Assembly (NCBI GenBank): GCA_947652605.1
Contig: OX393579.1
Coordinates: 43,778,970 to 43,842,969, forward strand
Source of the DNA: Elmis aenea
Taxonomy: Eukaryota; Arthropoda; Insecta; Coleoptera; Elmidae
Direction: 5' to 3'
Length of the DNA: 64,000 nt
Shown: positions 1-10,189 of the stretch, piece after piece
Layout of the letters: each line of letters begins with the position of its first letter
Numbering within the stretch: the stretch's first letter is position 1
The notes under the pieces: generated by a model
The model's input: only the letters and a program-made list of their open reading frames with translations
Databases searched by the model: none
What the model was told of the DNA's origin: nothing
Program-made: the position numbers and the translations under genes

Positions 1-186
1 AGTTACGGGCAAAAAACAAAAATCAATTTTTTTACTTATTCCCCTGCATCTCGAAAAGCTAGATAAGTTCTGTTTGCGTCAAATTATTAAACACCTAAAT
101 ATACAACTTTACCCTAACTCAACCGAAGTCGTAACTCTTACCGTTTACGAGATCCCCATAGTGGCCCTCGAAAAACAAGAACGCTG
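1..186. mobile_element. Terminal arm of a TACAGGG foldback element
   Basis: The stretch from about 100 to 186 reads, on the opposite strand, as the same terminal sequence seen at 33345-33432 (TACAGGG, then a Phe-rich A+T stretch, CGAGGGCCACTATGGGGATC, CGTAAGAGTTACGACTTCGG). It is therefore the outer end of another long-arm inverted-repeat element whose body lies beyond the left edge. It abuts the next element at the shared GTACAG. Confidence 0.6.
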
Positions 187-1392
187 TACAGGGTGGTCCA
201 AATTCGATGGGTATCTCGGTTAATATTTAAGATAGAGAAACGGTTAAATTACTAAAAATGTGCAGTTTTTTGAGACAAACTCAGCACCGTTTTCAAAAAT
301 ATTCTATCATTTCCGGTTTTCGAGTTATATAGAAAGTGTTTTTTTGTCATATTAATAATGTGTCATATCTCCGTTATTATTGTAAATATCGAAAATATTT
401 ATCAAGATTATTTTTAGATATTTTTATGTTTAATTTGATTATACTAGAAAAAAAAATACGCTCGCCGTTAAAAAGTTATGACACAAACTTACCTTTTTTT
501 AAATGGGAGCAATAGTTGGCTATGACCTATTTAAATTCCTCATTTTTTTCTCATTCCAAATATATAAGGGTTGATGTATTTATTTTTAACAATACGCAAA
601 TTATGAAGGTTTTTTAGTTTTTTTTTAAAGAAAATCATAGTAGGCTGTGAAAACAAAAAAAAAAACAAGGTGTAAAACTTTATAAAACTCATGTGGTACA
701 AGTTACCAAGGTTTTTTAATTTGTTGTGGAGATAAACATTGTAAATATTTGAAAATAAGAAAACAACGATATAGTCGGTATCAGCAGTAATGTAGGATAT
801 TGTTGTTTATCTTATGTTCAAAAATTTTCGTATTTATCTCAATAAAAAATTAAAAAACCTTGATAACTTATACCACACGAGTTTTATAAGGTTTAACACC
901 TTGTTTATTTTTTGTTTTCACAGCCTATTATGATTTTCTTTTTAAAAAAAAAAAACCTTCATAACTTGCGTATTGTTGAAAATAAATACATCAACTTTTA
1001 TATATTTGGAATGAGAAAAAATGAGGAATTTAAATAGGTCACAGCCAACTATCGTTTCCATTTAAAAAAAGGTAAGTTTGTGTCATAACTTTTTAACGGC
1101 GAGCGTAAAATTTTTTTTTTAGTGTAATCAAATTAAACGTAAAAATATCTAAAAATAATCTTAATAAATGTTTTTGATATTTACAACAATAACGAAGATA
1201 TGACACATTATTAATATTACAAAAAAACACTTTTAATTCGATAACTGGAAAATTGGAAATGATAGAATATTTTTGAAAACGGTTCTGAGTTTGTTTCAAA
1301 AAACTGCACATTTTTGGTAATTTAACCGTTTCTCTATCTTAAATATTAACCGAGATACCCATGCAATCCCATCGAATTTGGACCACCCTGTA
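187..1392. mobile_element. Foldback (long inverted repeat) element, about 1.2 kb
   Basis: The element starts TACAGGGTGGTCCAAATTCG and ends with the inverted copy ...GGACCACCCTGTA. The two arms of roughly 590 bases match along almost their whole length (for example GAACGG/CCGTTT pairs, the ATGACACAAACTTACC block at about 478-495 and its inverse at 1070-1087), meeting near 790. No coding capacity is visible. It lies in the aminopeptidase intron downstream of the exon at 1458-1725. The flanking TA dinucleotides fit a Tc1/mariner-type target, but the superfamily is inferred. Confidence 0.85.
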
Positions 1393-1457
1393 TAGGTACT
1401 GATAATATTCGATAACTCAGGTTATTATACATCTTAAAAACATATTAAAAAGCTTAC

Positions 1458-1725
1458 CACTTTTTTGGAGAGGATACCCAATTTGGGTATAATTAATGAA
1501 ATATTGCATTACTTTTGGACTGTATTCAAGTGCAAGTGATCTACTGTCTTTCTTCGAATCGTCAGTAAAAACTTTATAAGCCATTGATGTTTCGTTTTGT
1601 TGATTTTGTGCTTGTAAATGATCGGCCGTAAAATCTGTTACTATTAGGGACAGGAGATATGTAGACATTAAAGGCGTTGTATGAAATGTAACAGCCATGT
1701 TACCACTTGGCAATAACCGCGTATC
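1458..1725 (-). CDS. Aminopeptidase N (M1 metallopeptidase), internal exon (third seen here)
   Basis: This is a coding exon of a zinc aminopeptidase of the M1 family, which in insects is usually a GPI-anchored midgut enzyme that trims N-terminal residues from peptides. The translation contains DTRLLPSGNMAV, TTPLMSTYLLSLIVTDF and YFINYTQIGYPLQKS, matching the conserved stretch that ends the N-terminal domain (family pattern TPxMSTYLLAFxVSDF and YFxxYxxIxYPLPK). The acceptor TTTTAG precedes 1725 and the donor G|GTAAGC follows 1458. The exon is 268 nt, enters in phase 0 and leaves one base, so the next codon could be the Asp of the usual DMIAIPDF. The exons with GAMEN and HEXXH lie beyond the left edge. 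No disabling change is seen. Confidence 0.88.
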
Positions 1726-2343
1726 CTAAAACCAAAAGTCGCATTTTACAGGCAAAAATGAAATTAAATCAGAATATATTTTACATTTTAGATATCTTAC
1801 TAAATATAATAAACAATTAATTCGCATACAAATACTCCAATTATTGCAAATAAGATGTTAAATTTGCGAATGACCAGAAACCAAAAAGAGATTGTTCAAT
1901 GGTCAACAAAAAAAAAAACACAACAGAGGTAATATTAAGAGCAATAAATAAATTTTTAGAGAAGAGTGGCCGGTAGAACGAATAACAAAGAGGCGTATAG
2001 GGGAAATTATAGATATTTAATATAAAAAATGAACAAATTATATGGTACGGGCCTTTACAACATAGAATCCCGAAGAAAATCCTCATCTGACAACCCAAAG
2101 ACAAAAGAAAACCAGACTGACTAAGGAATGGTTGAAAAGAAGGCATAAACAAGGACATGAGGGAGAGAAAACTAGAGAACGATGTATGTTATAAACGAGA
2201 TAGATGGAGATTGCGAATTTTAAAACGTCTGAAAGCATTTTAAACCGATACATACATACATACACACAAGTAACGGTTACCTACCAATAGATTTTGCTAT
2301 CGTAGTGACTGATATGTAATTTTTCTTTAACCTAACATATTTA

Positions 2344-2615
2344 TACAGGGTTATTCAAAAAGTCTGCAACAAATGAAAAAGATTTTATTATGAATTTCTC
2401 AGGAAAAATAGGAACTTTTCTTATAATTCTTACAAATAGGGACACTTTACTCTAAATTTCTAAAATCGTTTAAATCATATGAATATTTATTAAACTTTTC
2501 TTTATCGTAAAATTACTTTTGAGGCCATGCACCAACTATTTCAAGACTAAAATTATTTGAGAAATTAATAATAAAAAACTAAACATTTGTTGCAGATTTT
2601 TTGAATGGGGCCATA
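2344..2615. mobile_element. Small inverted-repeat MITE (AACAAATG ends)
   Basis: TACAGGGTTATTCAAAAAGT and CTGCAACAAATG at the left are mirrored by CATTTGTTGCAG and TTTTTTGAATG at 2584-2607. The right terminal TACAGGG copy is degraded. The same ends recur at 25161-25187 and 25448-25483. It lies inside an aminopeptidase intron. Confidence 0.7.
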
Positions 2616-2792
2616 TATTACGGGGCCGTATATTATCTCTAACGAAAACAAAAACTTTACATGTTTAAACTAGACAGGATGCCCCGGAGAGCATTACTGC
2701 TTCCACTTTGACGTCACTTTAAAAATATGCCCAAAATAGTTATTTATGTATCAAGGCCAAAAAGTACGTTTTGGCCGAGGTGCATATTACAT

Positions 2793-3078
2793 TTTTTGTG
2801 CGATCGAATTAAAAACAATTTAAATTTTTAGTAATTTTCAAAATTATAGGATAGAAACTACGTGACATTCTGTCACTGACAGATGACGGCGTATGTTCTG
2901 CATTACCGGCCCTCTCCTTAGCAACGGCCGTAAAAGTTACTTTTTCGGCCGTTGCTAAAAGTAACGGCCTGAAAAGTAACTTTTACGGCCGTTGCTAAGG
3001 ATAGGGTCGGTAATGCAGTACTTTATGGTTGCTAACGCGTCCGTCAAACAGCTGTTTCTAGTACGATCGCACAAAAAA
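2793..3078. mobile_element. Palindromic MITE with TTTTTTGTGCGATCG ends, copy 1
   Basis: Terminal inverted repeats TTTTTTGTGCGATCG (2793-2807) and CGATCGCACAAAAAA (3064-3078) enclose a GC-richer core. The core contains nested palindromes of AGCAACGGCCGTAAAAGT and its inverse, so the centre folds on itself. A second copy at 52171-52417 is nearly identical apart from a 40-base internal difference. Homology between copies extends left of the repeat to about 2740, suggesting the true element is longer than the obvious repeats. Confidence 0.85.
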
Positions 3079-3249
3079 ATTTATATTATTATTAAATGAC
3101 GATAAAAACTCCTCTCAATAAGTCAGTTTGTGTAGATTTCTGCTATTAATTGTCATTTATGCAGGTTTATATTACTAAAACTTACCTTCTAACTTTATTT
3201 TGTCTTTAAGTGGGAGAAATGTAACAGTTTTAAATAATATCATAAGATG

Positions 3250-4812
3250 CAATAAGTAAAAGCCGTAATTAAGAGAAATCTCCATCCAAAGAAGGCCGCA
3301 GGATATGATCTTATAACAGGGGCCATAATTAAACAACTCCCAGATAAAGCACTAACCGTGCTCACTTGCATATACAATGCTATGCTAAGAATAGGACATT
3401 TTCCAACCCAATGGAAAGTAGCTCAGATAATACTTATCCAGAAACCGGGAAAACCAGCTGAAGAACCTGCGTCATACAGACCTATAAGTCTTTTGCCTGT
3501 GCTTTCAAAACTGTTCGAGAAATTATTCCTTAAAAGACTAAAACCACAACTTGACGCGCTCAATATCATACCAGAGCACCAGTTTGGTTTTAGACAACAA
3601 CACGCCACAATCGAACAGGTGCACAGGGTAATAGAAATCCTTAATAAAACTTTTGAAAAGAACATGTACTGCTCAGCTGCGTTTTTGGATATCACCCAGG
3701 CGTTTGACAAAGTGTGGCATCAAGGTTTACTGCACAAGGTAAAAGCAAAACTACCAGAAACGTATGATCGGGTCCTACAGTCATACCTAACAAACAGATA
3801 CTTCATGGTAAAATACCAAGAGGAAACAGCTGTAGCCTGTAAAATCAGGAGTTCCACAGGGCAGTGTACTGGGACCGATACTGTACCTTGTTTACACCGC
3901 AGACATTCCAACAACGCCAAATACTATCACGGCAACGTTTGCCGATGAAACGGATATTCTGGTCCACAAGTGAAGTGCCTGCGTATGCGTCCGAAAAGAT
4001 ACAAAGAGCACTAGATGACATCCAAGGCTGGTTAAAAAGGTGGCGTATTAAAGCTAATGAAACTAAGTCCCAGCATGTGACGTTCACATTAAGAAAAGAA
4101 ACATGCCCCAGTGTTAGTTTAAATGGAAAACTACTTCCTCAAACAGGAACTGCTAAATACCTAGGGATGCACTTGGATCGACGTTTAACGTGGAAACATC
4201 ATATTTTTATGAAGAGGAAACAGTTAGGATTAAAATTTACTAAACTTCTGTGGCTAATCGGCAGAAAATCAAAACTCTCGTTGGAGAATAAAATAATTAT
4301 TTACAAAACCATCTAAAAACCCGTGTGGACCTATGGTGTGCAGTTGTGGGGAACCGCGAGTGCTTCAAATATAGGAATCCTGCAAAGATTCCAATCTAAA
4401 ACACTAAGAACAATAACAAACGCAGCTTGGTTTGTGACAAATGAAACTCTACACAAGGACCTAAACATCCCTCCGGTGTTACAAGAAGCGAAGGTCACAA
4501 ACACCAAATACCTCAGACTAGAACGGCATCCCAACCCGTTTGCCGTCAGCTTATTAGACAATAGCCAAACCACACATCGGTTGAAGCGATACACCCCATT
4601 AGAAATAAGCTACAGATAAGACTAGACGCTATTACTAACATTAATCGTATTATTTTATTATTTGTTAGGGCTTTAATGTAAGTTTACTAACCACTCGCTT
4701 GCATTGCAGTATGTCCCGCTGCCAAAATGCAAAATGTTTAATCAACCGATGATTACTGCTCTAGGGCAGATCTCGGGAAGAAAGGAGTAAATAAAAAAAT
4801 AATAATAATAAT
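3250..4812 (+). mobile_element. 5'-truncated, frameshifted non-LTR retrotransposon (Jockey-like reverse transcriptase)
   Basis: The open frame to about 3850 encodes reverse-transcriptase blocks: NLHPKKAAGYD, ASYRPISLLPVLSKLFEK, HQFGFRQQHAT and AFLDITQAFDKVWH. A frameshift near 3848 moves the next block, GVPQGSVLGPILY, to another frame. There the catalytic motif reads FADET instead of FADDT, so one catalytic Asp is lost. The C-terminal part with YLGMHLDRRLTWKHH follows, then a stop (TAA) at 4315-4317 and PVWTYGVQLWGTAS in a third segment to about 4619. No endonuclease domain is present. The 3' end carries a stretch of AAT repeats (about 4797-4812). It is opposite in orientation to the aminopeptidase and sits in its intron. 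It is a dead 5'-truncated copy. Confidence 0.88.
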
Positions 4813-4836
4813 ATTCTGAGTCGACTGCTTGATTAC

Positions 4837-4984
4837 CTTTACGTCCATGGTAGATAAAGCTGTCCAATCTGGAGAATTGGGCTTTGAAAGAGTCACAGTA
4901 AAACGAGCTTTAAATATGGGTTCATCAAAGCAAGGAAATGCTTGTCTGGCAAAAGTTGGTTCGAACTTGGATGAAGCAAAATGT
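4837..4984 (-). CDS. Aminopeptidase N (M1), internal exon (second seen here)
   Basis: The exon encodes HFASSKFEPTFARQAFPCF followed by DEPIFKARFTVTLSKPN, the hallmark M1 N-terminal-domain block (family pattern TxFEPTDARRAFPCFDEP). It has a strong acceptor (TATATTCCTTTTTTAG before 4984) and donor (AAG|GTAATC after 4837). Its 148 nt give one base completing the Arg codon begun by the exon at 6069-6433 and then 49 whole codons. The splice phases of all three exons therefore fit. The donor lies only about 24 bases from the LINE tail inserted in the following intron. No frameshift or stop is seen. A shadow open frame on the plus strand over the same bases is not a gene. Confidence 0.9.
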
Positions 4985-5404
4985 CTAAAAAAGGAATATA
5001 TAAAAAAAAATGGTAAAATTCAAAAATTATCGAAAAAATTTCAAAGTAGCGATTTCACATGAAACCGACATTGTCATGTAAAACAAACATTCTAAAAGGT
5101 AGGTAACAAAGTTATAAAACATGAAGTTACGCGACTTTTTACCAATTAAACCGACTTGTAGACCTTAAGAATTTAAGATCAAGATGTTGAGCATCGTTAT
5201 CTAAGTTATTCAATGGTGAATCTTATTGAATGGCGGATACATTGGCTTATAGGAATTTTTTAATTAAATTACAAATTGAGGTTTATATCACAGAATTAAG
5301 CCTTATCTAATTTAAAGTATGTTGCTCTTTAAAAAATATGATCAAGAAACTTTTATCAATAACCAAACGTAAGGAAGGTTAATACTAATTGCTAATATGT
5401 CAGA

Positions 5405-5880
5405 CAGGGCATGAAACCGGTTTTTAAAACCGGTTAACCGTTATTTTTTGTCAGAAAAAGTGATTTTTAACCGAAACCGAAACCGTTATTTTTAAAGGCA
5501 AAAAAACGGTAACCTTTAACCAAAATAATAAAAAACCGGTTTTTTTAACATCTTTTTTTATTGAAAATTAAGATGAAAAATACAAAATCTGTAGTAAATG
5601 CGATTAGTTTACCAAAAGTCATTACTGAACTCTTGGTTGTACATTTATTATAAAATTGTAAATAAATAATATCTTTTCACACTTTGCATTCCTGATCTAA
5701 ATAATTTTAAAACCCGGTTAATTTAACCGGTTTTTAAACCGGTTTATAGTTTAAATCGGTTTTTTACACTAAACCGGTTTTTTACGAATAAAACCGGTTT
5801 TTAAACAAAAACCGTTATAGAAATAAAGTTCTCGATTTCGGTTAACCGTTAACCAAAATTTTTTTCGGTTTCGAGCCCTG
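5405..5880. mobile_element. hAT-like non-autonomous element, AACCGG-rich
   Basis: It starts CAGGGCATGAAACCGG and ends GGTTTCGAGCCCTG. The flanks ATGTCAGA (5397-5404) and GTGTCAGA (5881-5888) form an 8-base target duplication with one mismatch, as expected for hAT. Both halves are dense in AACCGG/CCGGTT and AACCGTTA motifs in inverted orientation, and the centre is A+T-rich. No coding capacity. It lies in the aminopeptidase intron between the exons at 4837-4984 and 6069-6433. Confidence 0.85.
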
Positions 5881-6068
5881 GTGTCAGAAGCAAATTTTTA
5901 AAATAGTTTTAGATAAACACCTTCTACGAGTTTCTGCAATTAATAAATATCCAGTTACACCATCAAGTCTAGAATTGTGGTATGTCTTGTCTAAACCTAT
6001 TTATTTAGGTATATCATATATACCTACCGCATATATTACCAGATTATGAATCTAATATTATCTTTTAC

Positions 6069-6433
6069 CTTATTTTATTTTTTTTGCCCGTATAACTACA
6101 TCTGTAGAATCCTACAATTTTATTGAGTAAGTTTCCTTGAAACTTTAGCCCAACCACGTGAGATCCTGGCGAAAGCTGTTTTTCCAACGCAATATGCAAT
6201 AATTCATACTGTGGAACCAGCTTATAGTTTTTAGTTTCATTTTGATTAACTGTTACTTCTAAAATACTTATATCACTGCTATGTAGTACAACGTCTGAGG
6301 TGGGGGTTGTCACATTAATTTCAATGTATTCTTGGCCAATAAAGGAACCATTTATTACGTCGCTCTCTATGTTGATCTGGTAATGTATTGGTAATATGTT
6401 CGTTAGTAAACGATAAGCTAAAAGAAAATAGTT
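6069..6433 (-). CDS. Aminopeptidase N (M1), N-terminal-domain exon (first seen here)
   Basis: The exon encodes AYRLLTNILPIHYQINI, then SFIGQEYIEINVTTPTSDVV, LHSSDISILEV, and ends with LKFQGNLLNKIVGFYRCSYT. This matches the start of the M1 N-terminal beta domain (family: YRLPxxxxPxxYxLxI, FxGxVxI, LHSxxLxI, FxGxLxxxLxGFYRSSY). The 5' boundary is set at the acceptor TTTTTTTTTTATACAG, which has a long pyrimidine tract; a second AG at 6419-6418 would start the exon at 6417 in the same frame. The donor is ATAAG|GTAAAA. The exon leaves two bases (AG), completed by A of the next exon. The signal-peptide exon was not found upstream. The TACAGGG and P-like elements begin just 5' of it. Confidence 0.88.
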
Positions 6434-7936
6434 CTGTATAAAAAAAAATGTGCAAAAATGTGTTGAAAATTGTAAACTTATTATTGTTTAATAACATAGT
6501 AATTATAAACCGAAAAAGGTTCTAACAAAACGAGGAGAAAAACAATAAAATATTTTGGACATATAGGGTAATGACACCAGTGGTGGACATGTACCTAGTT
6601 TTGGACACTTGAGATTTCAAATTGCAAAAATAAAAATTTGAGACATTTTTTATATCTTTTATTGATACCATTAGAATACTACACATCTATACAACAATAT
6701 TTGTTCTCGTTCGATTTACTTAGAACATTTGGTTTGCAAAAAAATTTCACACCAATGATACTTAACCTCGCACTCGACCAAAAGTGTGTTTTGTAGTGAT
6801 TGTTGTTAAGGCAGGTGAGTCAATTAATAGGGTTTTATTTTGTTACTGAGTGCATTACATACTTCTTATTTAGTTTTCTGGTATTTAGACATGTGTTATT
6901 GTTATAGCGTTTTCCACTGGATCGCCACCAAGTTCGCAATAAAACTACACGAGTGTTTGAGTTGACCGCATATTATGCAGTATCAGAGAAAAACAAATGG
7001 GCGTTTACACAAAAAAATAAAACTTGATAAAATATTTTTTAAATGATAATCTGATCTATAAAGTTTATTCTCAACCACCAAAAATTTAAAAAAAATCGTC
7101 CAGTTCCGAGAAATAAATTTTTAAAATGCCCTTTATATTTCAAATTCTGAAACGCGCTGTGATTGGCCGTGACGTCACTCTCCGCACAGTCCATGTGCAG
7201 CGGACTAGTTCCTATGCATCGCATAATGACAAGTTGTTATATATTTTAATATAATATGTTTTTTCTTTTATTAACGATGTATATTATTGCAATGTACGTA
7301 AATTATTATTGTGACAAGTTCTACACCTTTTTTTTTTTGGATATTCAGAACAAATAAAGATTATTATTATTATTATTATGTTAGGCGCGAAGCGCGCGAC
7401 GAAGACGCCGCAGGGGCGTACTTTGGCTTGGCCGTCGATTGTAAATAATAAACGTAATCGAACAACAATTACAATTTATTATAATGAATAAAATACAAAC
7501 AGTACTGCCTTTTAACAGTATTAGCAAAAGAATGATCTCAAGCCAACCCCGAGACCCCTCAGAATGGCTTCACAACATATCTTGTGTTTTTAACATAAAC
7601 AAACATGACATTCCTGGACCAGGCATATTTGTGTTCAAATATTGTTTACGTATACAGTATTGCGAGAGGTTTTAACTAGTTGTTAGTTTAGTGTATATTT
7701 CATTATAAAACAAAGCAACTGTGTAAGTAAATTAATTATTTTGTAGAAAGAATTCGATATTACTAAGGTCATTTAACAGGTGAAAATATGAACAAAAAGT
7801 ATGTATCAGTTTATTATTTAATAATAGGTGATTGTAAACATTAAAAACATGTATCTACTACTCTTTTAGTCATAGCTATATCTAAAAAACTTACAAAATT
7901 AATCTTAAATTCGAGGTAAATAAAATATGGGCTATA

Positions 7937-8581
7937 TACAGGGTGTGTAAAAATTGGCGGAAGCGCTACACGTGGCGATGTTTTTCGTAAAATTCTAAGT
8001 CGAAAATCTTAATACGAAAATGTTGTACCATGCTTGCTGTGTCTGCAAGAGGTCCAAAATGTTGTACCATGCTTGCTGTGTCTGCAAGAGGTCCTCAAAG
8101 TTTTGACATTTAGTCCTTTAATAAGCGTTATTATTTAATACTTGCAAATGAAAAAGCTGCAATTTGGAATAAAAATAAATTTCGAATAGTATTTTTTCCT
8201 AGATATTGTGTTCTTCTTTTCAAAAATTGGTGTTGAAAATATGTAAATCACTGATTTGAATGAAAATAATACATATGGCAACATTGTCATTAGCTGTCAT
8301 CTCTGTTTTTCTCGTAATTATTTCTAGTTTGTGTTTTACGATACCCAAAAGGTTGCAGCTATGTTTACGAACTGAAGGCTTTCAGTTCGAACAAAAATTG
8401 TTGATAAAAAAATGTCCAAACGCAAATCAATGTATGCAATGTTGCCAATTTTTTTTTTTTTAATGGTTCCTGAGGCCATAGGAAGCATGGTACAACATTT
8501 TTGTATTAAGATTTTCGACTTAAAATTTTACGAAGAACATCGCCACATGTAGCGCTTCCGCCAATTTTTACACACCCTGTA
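7937..8581. mobile_element. TACAGGG foldback element, 645 bases
   Basis: The left end TACAGGGTGTGTAAAAATTG continues with GGCGGAAGCGCTACACGTGG. It is mirrored at the right by CCACATGTAGCGCTTCCGCC and AATTTTTACACACCCTGTA. The left arm contains a 35-base direct tandem duplication (ATGTTGTACCATGCTTGC then TGTGTCTGCAAGAGGTCC, twice at about 8020-8092). No coding capacity is evident; an open frame inside is low-complexity. Confidence 0.85.
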
Positions 8582-8633
8582 TAATAGTAGATAATTGATA
8601 AAGTTGGTTTCTCCTGTTGTTTGATTATAGGTT

Positions 8634-8838
8634 AAATAAACGAAAAGTTGCTGGTTTTCAAACAGGTTTATTCGTTGCAAATTCTTTATTAAAAAAAGAT
8701 CCGACATGTTTCGCCGATGTTATTTTATCGGCATCCTCAGGGCTAAAAATTATATATATAATTTTTCGGATCTTTTTTAAAAAAAGAATTTGCAACGAAT
8801 AAACCTGTTTGAAAACCAGCAACTTTTCATTTATTTAA
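8634..8838. mobile_element. Near-perfect hairpin element, about 205 bases
   Basis: Arms AATAAACGAAAAGTTGCTGG, GTTTGAAAACC-type and TTCGTTGCAAATTCTTT at the left are matched in inverse at 8765-8838. The central 50 bases hold the ribozyme-like motif described separately. Such inverted terminal modules occur at the ends of Penelope-like retroelements, but no reverse transcriptase is present here, so the parent element is unknown. Confidence 0.7.
8697..8744 (-). ncRNA. Hammerhead-ribozyme-like motif
   Basis: On the minus strand the order is CTGAGGA (8734-8740), a helix GCCGAT/ATCGGC closing an AAAATAAC loop, GAAA (8709-8712), then CATGTC. This reproduces the hammerhead core (CUGANGA, stem II, GAAA) with a minimal stem III (AC-AU-GU) and a GUC cleavage triplet, as in the short hammerheads of Penelope-like elements and retrozymes. 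One extra T between CTGAGGA and stem II and a weak stem I are departures. Activity is unproven. Confidence 0.4.
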
Positions 8839-9242
8839 TAGTAGATAATGTTCAATTCAATGATTCTGCTATATTAATTTACACTTATAAGTTTTGAATG
8901 TTATCAGTTTTATGCTTAGATCATATAAAAAAAGGTATATGGCTTTTTGTAAAACAAGCACTGTTAGTTCAGTATAAATAAAATACAAATTTCATAAACG
9001 AAGCAACATTGCTTTAACACTAATCAGCATTTTTAATCAAACATAAACATGCACCAAATAGCATACTTCAAATAAGTATTGTTTAAAACTGCAGATTTTT
9101 TTGTTGGAAAGTAATAGGCTGCTTCATATTACATATTATTGCCATATGATTAATGCTTAATGCTAATGATAATGCTTAATGATAATGTTTTTCACTTTAG
9201 TGTATTTTTTTTGCATAAATACTATTTAATATATTTTTTAGT

Positions 9243-9443
9243 TTATTCAAATTTTAAATGGTCTTCGCAACAATATAATTTAGTTTTTTCGCTTACGTCG
9301 GAAATACAACGTCTTGCTGCATCAAACCATTTTTTTCTTTTGGTGGAATTATCCGGAACAGCAAAAAACAATTTTTCTGGGTTTTTTGTAGAAGTGGTCT
9401 TACATTCAGGCACAAAACACCACTTTCTTCTGTACGACGACAT
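9243..9443 (-). pseudogene. THAP-type zinc-finger fragment, probable P-like transposase N-terminus
   Basis: From the ATG at 9443 the frame reads MSSYRRKWCFVPECKTTS, then KLFFAVPDNSTKRKKWFDAA, and ends with LYCCEDHLKFE before a stop. The C2CH ligands CFVPEC and CCEDH, the invariant Trp and the Pro of AVP identify a THAP DNA-binding domain (zinc-binding, sequence-specific). The domain lacks its C-terminal AVPxF-type end, and no catalytic transposase domain follows. It is best read as the decayed first exon of a transposase, sitting next to the terminal repeat at 9674-9688. A domesticated THAP exon is less likely because no good donor follows. Confidence 0.75.
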
Positions 9444-10189
9444 GGTTGCGTTATATTTACAACAAGCACACACGTGTGATTTGCCTCATCGAGGAGTACG
9501 TACGGAGTGTGACGTCATTTCGTGCGCATCGTCCAAGCCGTTTACGGCGCAACTTGCCGCGGGAAAACTTTAATCGTTAATAATAAATAAACGAAGTTGA
9601 TTTAAACAATTTTAACTTCACATATGATATTCTGAACACCAAATCTATCAAATTCTGAAGAAATTAAAAATTAGTGTAAACGCCCATTGGTGCATTGGTG
9701 CGGTGTGTTGTCATCACTTTGACATAACCGTGTAGAAGATTAAGATTAATTTTTTATATATTTAAATGATTTATTTTTGTTTGTTATAGAATATAAATTT
9801 GTTTTTTACAGAGTTTACTTTATTTTTATAACAACATTAAAGAATAAGGAATTTCTTAAAAGAGCTAAGAGCTTAATACCACAAGACAGTCTGATTCAAA
9901 TGAAATATTACAATATGGAAGAAAAATTGGCAGGCCAAAAATCGATAGAACAGCTTAGTAACCTCTGGTGAAACATTAAACAGATATAACATAAAGACTC
10001 AGAAAGAGTGGAGAGAGGTACAGAATTAAAGGAACATGTTGATCAAACTGAAATAAAAAATTTGGGGACAATTCTAACAGGAATTTGTGAATCTTACATG
10101 TACATTCAACACCGGTTAATTCACCCATTAAGTCCAATAATCTACATCTACATTCAATAACCCAAAAATCTGATGTATTCCCTTTTAAA

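Larger units (their letters stand above)
6996..9688 (-). mobile_element. P-element-like DNA transposon relic with THAP domain
   Basis: A 15-base terminal inverted repeat, AATGGGCGTTTACAC at 6996-7010 and its exact inverse at 9674-9688, brackets 2.7 kb. Read from the right end, a THAP-domain open frame begins about 230 bases in. That is where P-type transposases carry their DNA-binding domain. Most of the transposase is missing, and a TACAGGG foldback (7937-8581) and a hairpin element (8634-8838) are inserted. Both ends carry a GTGACGTCA motif (about 7170 and 9510). No clean 8-base target duplication was found, so the assignment rests on the repeat and the THAP domain. Confidence 0.6.

Noticed and set aside
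4829..5062. 77-codon plus-strand frame over the FPCFDEP exon
   Set aside because: The minus strand gives a clear aminopeptidase exon with correct splice sites and phases.
7484..7675. 63-codon plus-strand frame starting MNKIQTVLPF
   Set aside because: No recognisable domain, lies within the P-like relic and has no supporting context.
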